This document shows, piece by piece, positions 11,783 through 27,276 of a stretch of DNA of 64,000 bases. The stretch lies in assembly GCA_036365515.1 (NCBI GenBank), contig CM070875.1, positions 97,880,628-97,944,627 of the forward strand. The letters run 5' to 3'. A program made the translations under genes and the position numbers. Below the pieces are notes generated by a model. That model did no database searches. It worked only from the letters and a program-made list of their open reading frames with translations, and had not been told where the DNA came from. Source of the stretch: Torymus aiolomorphi. Taxonomy: Eukaryota; Arthropoda; Insecta; Hymenoptera; Torymidae. Each line of letters begins with the position of its first letter. Within the stretch, counting starts at the first letter, position 1.

Positions 11783-12248
11783 TATATGTTTGTTTTTAAA
11801 TAAAAAAACTTTCTTAGATAATAGAATGCAACGTTTGATTAATTATATATTGATAAATTTTATAGAATCCATGATTTATAATTTTTCTGGATTTTATAAA
11901 AGATCATAAAATATTATTAGTCATATTCAATAATTATAATTAGTATTTTACTTTTACATAATTTTATCAAATTTTCGGTAATTTCTGGTAAATAACTTTA
12001 TTACATAAATACATCCTGAAATTTGATTATTTTTTTTCAATAAATATAATAATATATTTATATGTAGGTTCCTTGAATTTTATAGAGAACTATAATAACA
12101 CTAATTAATTGAAAAATAATTGTCAATATGTAATCCTAGGCTTTTTAAAGATTTTTTATTGAATCTGTTAAAAACTGACTTCATTTCTCACGATATAATT
12201 TTATAAATCTAAATATATTTCTATTTTATCAATTCCAATTTGTAGATA
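11783..12248. other. AT-rich sequence without features
   Basis: Very AT-rich; nothing recognised. A TTTGTAG just before 12246 could act as the acceptor of the following exon. Confidence 0.5.
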
Positions 12249-12609
12249 ATGATCCGGGGCACCACCATTAATTGGTCCAATTTTATTAAATTGAGAAATG
12301 ATGAAAACGATACAATTGAAGCTGCAATGTGTAAATATTGTAAAAAGATAATTAAGACTTTAAGTGATGCAAGATTGCAAATGCATAGGTAACATTAATA
12401 ATTGTGTTTTATAGCAATTTACATTTTGCAATTCTTATAATGAACATTATGTATAATATTCTTAGAAATTCTTGCTAGAAGAAATAGATTGTACTGATGA
12501 AAACCGACAGCTTCATGCAGATGAAGAAAATGCAAATGAAGCCAAACGTATGAGGCTATACAATCATCCCATAGTAAGTCTCATTAGAAAATATTATCAA
12601 AGAATTTAA
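12249..12609 (+). pseudogene. hAT-like transposase N-terminal remnant (BED zinc finger)
   Basis: The frame from ATG 12249 runs 46 codons and reads as a BED-type zinc finger: an early aromatic NWSNF, then CKYCKK, then H near QMHR. BED fingers are the DNA-binding N-terminus of many hAT transposases. It stops at a good donor (AG then GTAAC, 12389). A second open stretch of 47 codons from 12466 to TAA 12607-12609 follows an acceptor (TTCTTAG). The intron would be only 77 bp, and the phases do not match: exon one ends in phase 2 while the open frame of exon two starts in phase 0. The copy therefore looks broken. Its catalytic part is absent; a possible C-terminal partner lies 10 kb downstream at 22891. 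Confidence 0.6.
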
Positions 12610-12909
12610 GAATTAATTTTGCATAGTAATGAAAGTTGAGTATTTTAGTCAATGTATCATCTTTGTTGCATTATCTGTATAACGCCGCAATAATTTTTTT
12701 ACCAGGCATGCCCGACGCATGCCGTTTCTTATTTTGTACCCAGTATATGCTATATGCGATGCTTACCCAGCGTACGAAACCCTAAAACGATTATTATACG
12801 CTTTGTTACTTACTTATCAATGGTAACGAAGCTAAAAGAGGATAAACATCCCTCTCAGCGGTTCGCTATGTTATTTATTTTAAATCATGTTTATAAGGTG
12901 TGAATAAAA
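12610..12909. other. Short spacer between hAT exon and CT array
   Basis: AT-rich, with a slightly GC-richer patch near 12700-12790. Nothing recognised. Confidence 0.5.
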
Positions 12910-15900
12910 AGATCTCTCTCTCTCTTTCACTCTCTACCCACCTCACTACCTCCCTTTCTACCTCTCTACACCCTCTCTCGACCTCTATCTGTCACTCACG
13001 GTACCTCTCAACCGGTCCCTCTCCCCCTACCTCCCTCTCTACCATGTTCTCCACCTCCCACTCTCTCTGTCCCACCATCTATCTGTCTTTCCCTCTACCT
13101 CTACCTCTCCCCTACCTCTCACTGCCTCTGGCTCTCCCTACCTCGCTCTCTGTCTCTCTGCAACGACTCGCCTTATCGCTCTGTCTCCCTCTCTACCTCT
13201 CTCCCGGTCTCTGTTTCTCTCGGTCTCTCCCTACCTCTCTCTCCGACTCTCATTCTAGACTCTCTCTACCTCTCTCACTGTCTCTACCACACTCTGCCAC
13301 TCCCTGCTTCTCCCTGCCTTTCCCGCACTCTCTATCTCGCTCACTATCCCTTTCTGACTCTCTCTACCTCTGTCCCTCACTCTATCTCTGTCGCTCTCTC
13401 TACCTGTCTCTATTTCTCTTCCACTGTCTCTGCACTCTCTGCCTCCCTCGCACTGCTTCTCTCTTTCTCTACCTTTCTCTGCCACTCTCATTGTCCCTAT
13501 CTCTCTATCTCTCTCTGCCTCTCTTTTTACATCATTCTCTGCCTCTGCCTGCCTTTCTATACCTCTCTGTCTCACTACCTCGCTCTCACTCCCTCTCTCT
13601 ACCTCTTTCTGTCTCCCTGTCTAGGAATCTGGCTGTCACTCTGTCTCTCTACATCTCCCTGTCTCCCACTCCGTCTCTACTTCTCCCTGTCTCTATCTGC
13701 CTCTTTCTGCCTTCTTCTGTCTCCCTCTGTCCCACACGCTACACCTCCCTCTACCTCTCTCTGCCCCTCCCTCTGCCTCTACCTCTTTCACTATCTCTGC
13801 CGCTGTCTCTCTAGCACCCTCTCTACCTCTCCCTCTCTCTACCTATCCCTCTCTGCCTATCTCTCTTTCTCTACCTTTGTGTCTATGTCTCTCTCTAGCT
13901 CTCTTTCTACCGATCTCTCTATCTCACCCTCTGACTCTCTCTACCTCCCTGCTTCTCGCTCTATCTCACTTTCTACCTCCATCTGCCTTCCCCGGTCTCT
14001 CTCCGTCCCTCACTCTCTCATTGTCTTACACTGTTCCTCACTTTTTTGTCTCTTGGTATCTCTCTATCACTCTCGGTCTCTTCTCTATCTCATGCTATGT
14101 CTCTTCCTACCACCTTTCTATGTCTTTCGATCTACCTTTACATCTTCCCCTCTCTCTTGTTCTCCCTCTCTCCCTTTCTACCTACCTATCTTTCTCTTAC
14201 TCTCTCTCTACTCCTCTCTGCCTCTCTACCTGTCTCACTCTCTCTCTTTCCACTTCTCTCTCTACCTCTCCCTGTCTCGCTCTCTCTCTTTCCACTTCTC
14301 TCTCTACCTCTCCCTGTCTCGTTCTCTGCCTCTCTGTCTCTATCTCTCTCTGTCGCTTCTCTACGTCACTCTATACCTCTCTATTCCACCTCTCTCTGTG
14401 TCTCTCTACGTATCCCTCTGTCTCTCTATCTCTCTCTATCGCTCTCTATCTCCCTCCCCCTCTGTCTCTGTATCTCTCTACCGCTCACTCTGTCTCCCTC
14501 TACCACTCTCTCTACCTTTCCCTCACTATCTCTATCTACATCTCTCTACCTCTCACTGCCCGTCTCACCCCCTCTCCTTCTATCTATCTCTCACACCCTC
14601 TCTCTCGCTCTAACTCTGCCACTCTCTCTGTCCCGCTCTCTGCCCATCTCTCTGTCTCTCCCTCTACCTCTCCCTCAAACTCTCTCTCTACCTCTCACTC
14701 CCTCTGGCTCTCTTTACCTCTCTCTCTGCCTATTTTTAACTATCTGTCTCTCTGCTACCACTCGCCTTATCACTCGGTCTCTTTCTACCTCTCTCCATGT
14801 CTCTGTCTGTTTCTCTCGGTTTCTTTCTACCTCTCTCTCCGACTCTCATTCTAACGCTCTTTCTACCTCTCTCACTGCCTCACCTCTCCTTCTGCCACTC
14901 TCTATCTCTCTCTGTCCCCTTTTCCAGCGATCTGTCTTTCTCTCTCTGCCTGTCTCTCTACCTCTCCCTGTCACTCACTCTGTCTCTCTACCTCTCCCTG
15001 TCTCTCAATCTACATGTCTCTCGTTGCCTTCCTCTGACTCCCTCTGTCCCTCACGTGATCTCTGCCGCTCTCTGTATCTCTCTATCGCTCCCTGCATCTT
15101 CTCTACCTCACTCTCTGTCTGTCTACTACCTCTCTGTATGTCTCTCTCCACCTCGTTCTCTACATCTCCCACTGTCTCTCTCTACCACTCTCTACCTCTC
15201 CCTATACATCTCTACCTCTCTGCCGCTGTCTCTCTCTAACTCACTTTCTACGTCCCCCTCTCGGTCTATCTCTCTTTCTCTACCTTTCTCTGTCTTCCTC
15301 TCTACCTTCCTACCTACCTGTCTTTCTCTTGCTCTCTCTACCTCTCTCTGACTCTCTCTACCTGTCTCACTCTCTCTTTCTACCTCTCTCTCACACCCTG
15401 TCTCTACCTCTCCCTGTCTCTCTCTATCGCTTCTCTACGTCCCTATATCTCTCTCTACTACCTCTCTCTGTCTCTCTACCCTTCTATCTACATCTCCCTC
15501 TGTCTCTCTACCTATCTCTACCTCTCTCGATCTTCCTCTCCCCTGTCTATCGCTCTCTATCGCCCACTCTGTCTCTCCCTGTCACACTCTCTATCTTTCT
15601 CTCACTACCTCTATCTACATTTCTCTCTGACTCTCTCTACATCTCTCTGTCTCCCATTCAGCCTCTGTCTTTTTCTCTACCTGTCTTTCTCTTACTCTAT
15701 CGACCACCCTCTACCTCTCTCTGCCCGTCTCACTCCCTCTCTTTCTAGCTATCTCTCACACCCTCTTTCTCCCTCTATCTCTGTCACTCTCACTACCCCT
15801 CAATCGGTTCGCCTCCTCCTATCACCCTCTCTGCCACTCTCTCTACCTCCAATTCTCTCTGTCCCGCTCTCTACCCATCTATCTGTCTCTCCCTCTCTCT

Positions 15901-16060
15901 TCATCTACCTTTCTCTCTGCCTCTCACTCCCTCTGGCTCTCTCTACCTCTTTCTCTGCCTATTTTTAGCTATCTCTGTCTCTCGGCTACGACTCGCCTTA
16001 TCGCTCTGTCTCTTTGTATCTCTCTCCGGGGCTCTGCCTGTTTCTCTCGGTCTCTCTCTA
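12910..16060 (+). repeat. Degenerate pyrimidine (CT) array, first part
   Basis: About 3.1 kb with the + strand almost entirely C and T, built of words such as CTCTCTACCTCT and CTCTGTCTCT. It is not a pure dinucleotide. Longer blocks recur, for example a 48 bp block duplicated near 14240-14330, and a block containing GACTCGCCTTATCGCTCTGT near 13165 and 15990 (diverged near 14765). It therefore has higher-order structure from segmental amplification. Long open frames rich in Leu and Ser here are composition artefacts in all frames, not genes. Confidence 0.95.
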
Positions 16061-16253
16061 TAGACTGGGCGCTGGTGACACTTGAGCATAAATTTTTAGC
16101 TTCCCTCAGTAACTTGGGGTTTTCTGATGTTTGTCGGTGCGCTGAATCGAAATTTGTTGGTTACGATGTTCGAAACCCGTCAGTTTTTTTGTTATAAACA
16201 AATTACTGATTTGCAATAAACAAATAGTAGATTTTCTTACAAGGGGGGAAAAT

Positions 16254-16333
16254 GGAACTTTCGCAAGCACGTGATATGACGACCGTGGCGAAGCCGAGGC
16301 CGTAATATCACCTGCATGCAGGAGTTCCATTTA
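16254..16333. repeat. GC-rich hairpin beside the mariner site
   Basis: AATGGAAC near 16250 pairs with GTTCCATT near 16325, and inside it GTGATAT pairs with ATATCAC. The apex contains GTGGCGAAGCC. The mariner at 16334 entered exactly at its 3' base. Confidence 0.6.
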
Positions 16334-17620
16334 CGAGGGTCATTTGATAAGTACCTAGCCTACAAATGAAAACACCAAAACTTTACAAAAAATAAAATTT
16401 ATTTTTCAATGTAGTCTCCTTTTAGTTGAATACACTTGGTCCAGCGGTGTTCCAATTTTTTTAACCCCGTTGAAAAAAATGTTTTCTCTTGGTTTGCAAA
16501 ATAGGCCTCCGTGGCGGCGATTATTTCGTTATTGGAGTGGAATCTCTTCCCGGCGAGCGAATTTTTTAGGTTCGGAAACAAAAAAAAGTCGCACGGAGCC
16601 AAATCTGGAGAATACGGTGGATGGGGCAGCAGTTCGTAGCGTAATTCGACCAATTTAGCCGTGGCAAGTGCAGAAGTGTGAGCCGGTGCATTATCGTGGT
16701 GGAAAAGCACTTTCTTTTTAGACAAATGGGGCCGTTTTTCTTCTAACACGGCGTCAAATCGGCTCAATAGTTCGGCGTAGTACTGTCCTCTGACCGTTTT
16801 GCCCTTCTCCAGATAGTCAATAAAAATCACACCTTGAGAATCCCAGAAAACAGTGGCCATCACCTTTCCGGCCGACGGGACCGTCTTCGCCTTCTTCGGA
16901 GCAGGTTTACCGGGTAAGGTCCACTGTTTTGACTGCTCCTTGGTCTCTGGAGTGTAGTAGTGAATCCATGTTTCGTCGACGGTCACGTAACGACGCAAAA
17001 ACTCTTTTGGATTGCGAGCTCCAAACACTGCTCTGAACTGGTCACACGGATGCGCTTGTTGTCTGCAGTCAGCAAACGCGGCACCCACCTTGCTGACAGC
17101 TTCCTCATGCCTAAAATCTCATGTAGGATATGCCACACGCGATCTTCTGAGATGCCTACTATCGCAGCTATCTCGCGCACCTTTAATCGGCGGTCTGACA
17201 AAACGATATCGTGTATTTTTGTCACGTTCTCCTCCGTAGTGGCTGTTTTCGGAGCACCTGGGCGTGGATCATCAAAAACCGACGTACGACCACGTTGAAA
17301 CTCGTTATACCAAAATTTAACGGTCGCCATCGAAGGAGAAGCATCCCCATACACTGCATCCAAGCGTTCTTTAATTTCACTGCGCGATTTCCCTTCCAAA
17401 AACAAGAATCGAATCACCGACCGATATTGTTCTTTCTCCATTTTTTCAAAAATCAACGGACACATTTGCTTTCACACGCTCTCAAAAATAAACTACAACT
17501 CCGATTCGGCTGAAATTTCGTCTGTAACCGTTTACAGGAAGATACTGCACTGTAGTGTATTTCTGGTGCGATAGTGGCACCATCTGGCGGTGAGGCTAGG
17601 TACTTGTCAAATGACCCTCG
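16334..17620 (-). mobile_element. mariner transposon, complete ends
   Basis: 1287 bp, the normal length of a mariner. It is flanked by TA at 16332-16333 and 17621-17622. The ends begin CGAGGGTCATTTGA and match in inverted orientation over roughly 28 bp with few mismatches (GATAAGTACCTAGCC against GACAAGTACCTAGCC). It carries one transposase on the minus strand, broken by a frameshift. It lies inside the 16061-20414 TIR element and is therefore younger than that element. Confidence 0.95.
16399..17465 (-). pseudogene. mariner transposase (DD34D), frameshifted
   Basis: A DNA cut-and-paste transposase of the IS630/Tc1/mariner superfamily. The N-terminal half (17465-16983, probably starting at the MEKEQ methionine near 17438) holds the paired helix-turn-helix region and a GRTSVFDDPRPGAPK linker. 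The C-terminal half (to 16399) keeps the catalytic triad: D in VDETWI, D in HHDNAPAH and D in SPDLAPCDFF, the DD34D spacing of mariners. Reading passes from one frame to the other near 17010-17020, between CLEL and ARNPKEF, which implies a single-base indel. The frame then ends normally. Total length is close to the usual 345-350 codons. All catalytic residues survive, so inactivation is recent and may rest on this one lesion. Confidence 0.93.
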
Positions 17621-17639
17621 TAACCATCGTGTAAGAAAT

Positions 17640-18612
17640 AGTATTTTTCTCTATTCCCGGACGAAAGTACGTTAATTAATCAATTTAGAAAAATCGAAAA
17701 TCATCGTCTTTCCTGGTGACATCAACTCTGCGCAGTCATGTTTTTACTTTTGCCCTATGCTTTGATAGCGTTAGCGACTTCACATCGTTCTTGTAGTTTG
17801 CAGATTATATTTTTCAATTTTATTTTACCTATGTCGCAATTGGTTTTTGCCGATGCGCGCGTTTATGTGTGTTCGATGCCCGCGCAACATTTGCAGCACG
17901 AGCGTAGCGAGTGCTGCTGGTTGGGGCGGGCATCGAAAATACATGATCAAGCAGATTGTTAACATACTCATGTGAGTCAAGAGAAAGAGGGATAGAGAGA
18001 TAGATAGATAAATAGATAAATCTTTATTCTCCCTTTTCGGCAAAAATTAGAAAATACATCGAAAGGTATAAAATTATAAATTTCAGTCAATTACAATAGA
18101 ATACAATAACAATTTAGTTCATTATGTCGTAAAATACATAAGAGATATAAAAGATTTATCAGAAACATAATGCAAGAGAAAACTAAAAAGATAATCTTTT
18201 AAATAATAAATAAGAAAACATGTGGCAAATAAAATACTTATAAAAATACTTATACGAATATCATAATGTTCCGCCAATAGGCTAAAATAGAGAGAGAGAT
18301 AAAGAGAGATAGAGAGAGAGAGGATATTTCCAAATAAATAAACATGAATTCATAGTAGACTATCTTTCTTGAGAGCACCACGCTCCCGATGCGAGACAGT
18401 TCCGCGTCTAAGTCGCACACTTTCGCGACTTCCGCGCGGCAAAGTCACAATCCGCTCTATCGTATATGGGGTTAGGCTATTCAAAACATTGCTCACAGAG
18501 CTTTTGGTCGCGCGTGAAACAAGTGACGCACGCAGTGGGCAAAAGTGCTCCTTCTTCTAGTATAAACAAACGGCGAAAATGCGTACTTTCGCCCGAGGAA
18601 TAGAGAAAAAAT
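17640..18612. repeat. Inverted flank pair and GC hairpin inside the TIR element
   Basis: TTTTCTCTATTCCCGGACGA near 17645-17670 recurs inverted near 18580-18606, bounding about 950 bp. Inside, 17866-17940 is a strong hairpin: CGATGCCCGC pairs with GCGGGCATCG, and within it GCAGCAC pairs with GTGCTGC around GAGCGTAGCGAG. A GATA-type tract near 18000-18020 joined to AT-rich sequence looks like the tail of a small retroposed fragment. No coding region is supported. Confidence 0.6.
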
Positions 18613-18613
18613 T

Positions 18614-18900
18614 TTTTTTTGCAATTAAAAGAAATTGCATTACGTTTTCTAGGTATTTTTGGATCGAAAATGTTCTTAAAAGTTTTTTCGTAAAACGCAT
18701 ACTTTTTGAGTTCAAAATTGATAAAGTTTTCACAAAATACGATTGAGCTTTTATTCCCGTCCATTCTAATGAAATATAAAAATTCAATAATTTTTAACTC
18801 AAAAAGTATGCGTTTTACGAAAAAACTTCTAAGAACACTTTCGATTCTAAAATACCTAGAAAACGTAACGCAATTTTTGCTTCCTTCTAGAGGAAGCTTT
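18614..18900. repeat. Inverted repeat pair, about 100 bp arms
   Basis: 18620-18720 (containing GTTTTCTAGGTATTTT and TCGTAAAACGCATACTTTTT) recurs in reverse complement at 18793-18885, with about 75 bp between. Overlapping short frames on both strands are shadows of this palindrome. Confidence 0.85.
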
Positions 18901-18997
18901 GTGATAGTAATTTTTTGAGTTGTTTTAAAAACATGTTATAATTGATATTCGAGGTGTTAGGAACCAAAATACATGATTCTTGAAAAATGTTTGTATG

Positions 18998-18998
18998 G

Positions 18999-19068
<70 letters not shown>

Positions 19069-19069
19069 A
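18998..19069 (+). repeat. GT microsatellite
   Basis: About 35 GT units with one AT interruption near 19041. Confidence 0.95.
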
Positions 19070-19199
19070 CGCCTGGATCTCAGCTTCTACTCGATCGATT
19101 TTAACAGGACAGGTCTCATTCTTTTTGTTTTTTTTTGTGTGATGGCGGGTCAAAAATCCGTTTTTTGATTGGGCCGATTCGTTTTTGTTTTATTTCGAA

Positions 19200-19880
19200 T
19201 TTTCGATTTTCTCAAAATTGTTTTTGGCTTCTTTCAATGATAGAATCGAGATATTTAAATCTGATGGGTAGCATTCGAAAGAGCGTAAAAAAACCTATAA
19301 TTTACATTTAAAAAAAATTTCTCTAGCTATTCCGGTTCTCTTGTTATTGATAAAAACGTGTTTTTTTAAAGAAGCTTATAACTCCGAAACTAAACGGCCA
19401 ATTTTTTGAGAAAAATCACGATAATGTAGAATATAAATAGCTATAAGCTCTAAAAATTTGAATCCATTCTTTTGGTTAGTTTTTGAGAAAATGAAAAAAA
19501 AGAGTTTTCTATGTCCAACGATTACGGAAGTAAAATTGACTTAATCGCTTTAAATTTCCTTGTAGAGGTAGATTTTGAATAGTTCTCGGTCGAGTTCTTT
19601 GGAAAAAATGATTGGTCTATAAACTTCAGAGATATTTGAGGTTAAAGTTTTTTTAACCTTTTTTTCAAATCGTAATTTCTCGGGAAGGGCTCTATGTATC
19701 TGGATCGGATGGGTAGCATTCGAAAGAAAATTAAAAACTATATTTGGAAAAAAAAATTTTATATCTAGCTATCACGGTTCTTTTGTAACAAAAACAAAAA
19801 CGTGTTTTTTTTTTCAAAAAAGTTTATAAATCCTTAATCCTATCTACTAACTTCAAAAAATGATGGATTAGTTACGATAT
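19200..19880 (+). repeat. Diverged tandem duplication
   Basis: The word GATGGGTAGCATTCGAAAG occurs near 19263 and again near 19708. In both places it is followed by a stretch ending AAAACGTGTTTTTTT and a TTATAA-containing segment, so two units about 445 bp long are present. Their sequence resembles low-GC interspersed repeats widespread in insects. There is no coding capacity. Confidence 0.6.
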
Positions 19881-20414
19881 CAATTTATTAGTGGTTTGGT
19901 TGGTGGGTGTAACGGGTTGCTAGGTTACAAAAACAAAAGTGGTGTAGTTTCGATAAAATCACAGCGCTCACCGCGCGCTTCGAGAATACTAGTGATGTTA
20001 TATATGTATATATGTATATATTATGTTAAACCTGGAACATTCTTGCCGGTTGATATAAATAAATAAATGAATGAATAAATTTGAAAATTAATACTTTTTA
20101 ATCTTCAAAATAAATTTAATTATAATTATGGCATAATTTGTTGCAAAAATTATTAATTTTGTTATTAAAAGTTAATTAAAGGAATTACAAAATTAAGTTT
20201 GAGGAAGCAACGGGCCAATGAATTGGCAGCGGTTTTTTTAATTGCAAAAAACAATTTTTTGTTTATTGCAAATCAATAATTTGTTTATAACAAAAAAACT
20301 AACGGGTTTCCAGCTTCGTAACCAACAAATTTCGATTCAGCGCACCGAAAAACATCCCCAAATTACTAAGGGGAGCTAAAAATTTATGCTCAAGTGTCAC
20401 CAGCGCCCGGACTA

Positions 20415-22196
20415 CTACCTCTCTCTCCAACTCCCATTCTAATACTCTTTCTACATCCCTCACTGTCTCTACCTCTCCCTCTGCCACCCTCTACTTCTCT
20501 CTGTCTCTCCCCCACTCTCAACCTCACTGTCTGTTCCTGTCTATCTCCCTCTACCTCTCTCTACCTGTCTGTCTCTCCCACTGTCTCTCCCCTTTCTGCC
20601 TCCCTCGCACTGCCTATCTCTCTACCTTTATCTGCCACGCTCACTGTCTCGAGCTCTCTATGTTTATCTCTCTCTGCCACGCTCACTGTCTCGAGCTCTC
20701 TATGTTTATCTCTCTCTGCCACTCTTTTTACATGTTTCTCTGCCTCTGCTTGTCTCTCTCTCTCTACCTCTCTGTCTCACTCTACCTCCCTCTCGCTTCC
20801 TCTATCTCTCTCTCTTTCTAGCAATCTGTCGGTCTCTCTCTCTGTCTCTCTCTACCTCTCCCAGTCTCTCACTCTATATGTCTTTCTCTGCCTCCCTCTG
20901 TCCCTAACGATTTCTCTGCCGCTCTCTGTATCTCTCCCCCACTCTCTATCTCGCTGTCTCTTTTCTACCAGTCTCTGTCTCTTCTCTATATGCCTTTCTC
21001 TGCCTCCCTCGTCCCTAACGCTTTCTCTGCCGCTCTCTGTATCTCTCTATCTCTCTATGTCTCTTTTCCACCTGACTCTGTCTCTTCTCTACTTTTTACT
21101 CTCTGTCTCGCTCCTACCTCTCTCTCTCTGTATGTCTCTCTCCACCTTGTTCTCTACATCTCTCACTGTCTCTCTACCTCTCGCTACCTCTCGCTCTACC
21201 TCTCTATCTCTTTCCTACCAATGCCGCTGTCTCTCTAGCTCACTCTCTACGTCCCCCTCTCTGTACCTATCCCTCTCGATCTATCTCCCTCTCTATACCT
21301 TTGTCTCTGTCCCTCTAGCTCTCCTACTACCGATCCCTCTGTGCCACTCTCTGTCACTCTCTACCTCTCCCTGTCTCTCACTCTATGTTGGACCTACGTA
21401 CAGACGTTTTATCACCTCTTTCCTCTTTCCCTCTTCCCTTCTCTCCACCAAAGAGTAACAACACCTCCCTAAAATCCACGTCTGCCCTTCGCTGCACAAG
21501 CGTAAGGGTAATAACTCTCCTCTCTTTATTTGCCTCTTTCAACCTTTGTGTTTCTACCTCTCCTCTCTTTCTTTGCCCTTTTCAACCTCTATCTCTCTCT
21601 CTACCTGTCTCTCTCGGCCTCTATCTCACTCTCTCTCTCTCTTCCTCTCTGTTTCATTCTCTATCCTACTGTCTGTCCCTCTCTACCTCTGTCTCTCGCA
21701 CTTGCAATATCTCTCACTCCCTCTACCCTACTTGTTTTCTTTTTCTTTTTATTAAACTTTGTCGCTGTCTCTTTCTTCCATTCTTTCTCTATCCATGTTC
21801 TCTCTTTATGTTTATATTTTTCTCTCGTATTCTCTCTCACATTTCCTCTTTTTCTGTCTCTTCCTTTCTATTGATATTACTCTTAGGTTCTCTTTTTCTT
21901 ATTTTTGGTCTCCCTCAGCCTCTCCTTCTTTTTTTCTATTGATAGCTACAATCTCTCTCTCATACTGTTTTGGTTTCTCCAGTTTACCGTGATATCGTAC
22001 TTACTTTATCTTGCTCGCCCTTCTGTCTCTGGCCCTATTTATCTCGCTTCCTTTTTCTCTTCCTCTTTCTATTGATATCTTACTCTCTCTTACCACGCTT
22101 CCCTTCCTCTGACTCACTCTGCCACATTGTCTCTCCCCTCTCTATTGATATCTCGCATTCTCTTTCTATTCATATTCCTTACTTCCCCTTCCTCTA

Positions 22197-22233
<37 letters not shown>

Positions 22234-22850
22234 TGATATCTCTCGCTTTCATCCTTTTTTCTCTCTTTTACTCTCTCTTTGTTTTTTGTTCATATTGACA
22301 CCCTCCTCGCGTTCGTTCAGTTTCTCTACCTCGCACTCTATTTTATCTCTATTACTAACTCACTTTCTCTTTCTATCGATTACTCTCATACGTTCTGTCT
22401 CTTTGGTTACTCTGTCGTCCACTATTTTTTCCTTTTCTGCTGATATCTTGCACACGCCTTCTCTAGTTCACTTTGTCCTCATCACTCTTTCACGCACGTT
22501 CTCTCTCGCTCTTTTAGTCTCTTTCTCTCTCTCCCTGCATCTCTCTTTCTCCGTCTCTTTCTATTAATATGTCTCACGTTTTCTCTTACTTTGTCTGTCT
22601 TACTCTTTCCATCCCTTTCGTTGTCGCTATCGTTCTCAATTACAAACTCTCTCATACTCTCCTTTTTGTCGATATTACTCACACTCTTTTCTCTCTGTCG
22701 CTATTTCTCACGTCCTCTTTTTCACTTTCTTTTCCTCATCCTCACCCTCTCGCACTCTTTCTCCCTGTCTCTGTATCTTTATCTCCCTCACTTTCTTTTG
22801 CTCACTTTGCCACCCGTTCTATTATATCTCTCTCTTTTCTCTTCCTCATG
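20415..22850 (+). repeat. Degenerate pyrimidine (CT) array, second part
   Basis: Continuation of the array interrupted by the TIR element. The joint word resumes exactly where 16060 stops, as judged from parallel copies. A 46 bp block is duplicated near 20650-20720. From about 21390 the array grows less regular, with TTTCTATTGATATCTC-type words recurring near 21870, 22070, 22140 and 22230. A pure CT run lies near 22200-22231. Open frames here are Leu/Ser/Phe artefacts. Confidence 0.93.
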
Positions 22851-22890
22851 TTATGCGGTTGGAGTTTTAAGTGTTGGAACTCTAATGTAA

Positions 22891-23348
22891 TTTCCAAATT
22901 CCAAAAATTTACAATATCTTATTCGCGATAGAATAAAAAAGGCCGTTTATCCAGTAGGATATGCAGCTAATTTGCTGCATCCACAATATAAAGGTCAATT
23001 ACTTAGCCATGATCAAGTGCAAAATGCAATTAGATTTTTAAAAGATAATATAAGTGATGTCGCTATGAATGAGTTGCGAACATATCTGTCAGATATAGAA
23101 AGCATGGAACGGGTATTAGATAATTGTAAAAATCCTATATCATTTTGGACAGTATTAGAATATCGATTTAAGAATTTATCAAAATTTGCTATAAAATTAT
23201 TTTACTACCAGGATCTACAGCTTTGATTTAGGGACTTTTTTCCAACTGGACATATATCCACAATAATTATAGAAATCGCTTAACAAATGAAAGATCAAGT
23301 AAATTAGTCCATATATATTATTCCTTAAGGCATTTTAAAAAGATGTAA
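22891..23348 (+). pseudogene. hAT-like transposase C-terminal remnant
   Basis: The frame is open from 22891 to TGA 23224-23226. Its core reads YPVGYAANLLHPQYKGQLL and then PISFWTVLEYRFKNLSKFAIKL, the pattern seen before the C-terminal dimerisation region of hAT transposases. After a frame change near 23235 the sequence continues NWTYIHNNYRNRLTNERSSK and ends at a stop after KKM near 23348. That is a recognisable hAT dimerisation tail (the usual form is an aromatic, then IHxKxRNRL). The upstream RNase H-like domain is missing. It lies between the CT array and the GA array, in the same orientation as the BED exon at 12249, and may be the other end of the same broken element. Confidence 0.75.
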
Positions 23349-23499
23349 ATACTGTACATAATAATAATGATATTTATACATAATAATAATAATATTGATA
23401 TTACAACATTTACAAGGTACTTCCTTATTATTGCCCATCCAAAAAAATAGATTGAGAAATAACATTTGTTAAACCAGTCTATATCTACCTTACTGCGAA
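23349..23499. other. AT-rich joint with ATA/AAT microsatellite
   Basis: Contains an imperfect (AAT)n tract near 23360-23395. It is the joint between the hAT remnant and the GA array. Confidence 0.6.
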
Positions 23500-27272
<3,773 letters not shown>

Positions 27273-27276
27273 GTAA

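Larger units (their letters stand above)
16061..20414. mobile_element. 4.35 kb TIR element inserted in the CT array
   Basis: The left end, starting TAGACTGGGCGCTGG, is repeated inverted at the right end over about 170 bp, including the blocks ACACTTGAGCATAAATTTTT and TGCGCTGAATCGAAATTTGT. Parallel copies of the array word (near 13230 and 14830) show the empty site as CTACCTCTCTCTCC. CTA at 16058-16060 and CTA at 20415-20417 are therefore the target duplication, with TAG...CTA as the element ends. A 3 bp duplication allows PIF/Harbinger or CACTA-like groups, but no matching transposase is present. The interior holds a mariner, GC-rich hairpins, an inverted pair, a GT microsatellite and a diverged tandem pair. 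It is non-autonomous. Confidence 0.8.

Noticed and set aside
12900..15748. Several long plus-strand frames (up to about 400 codons) rich in Leu/Ser/Thr
   Set aside because: They occur in several frames at once, consist of repeated CT words, and lack any domain. Pyrimidine-only sequence cannot form stop codons, so the open length is a composition artefact.
18887..19168. Thr-His or Cys-Val repeat proteins at GT/CA tracts (also 51193-51650)
   Set aside because: Translations of dinucleotide microsatellites on both strands.
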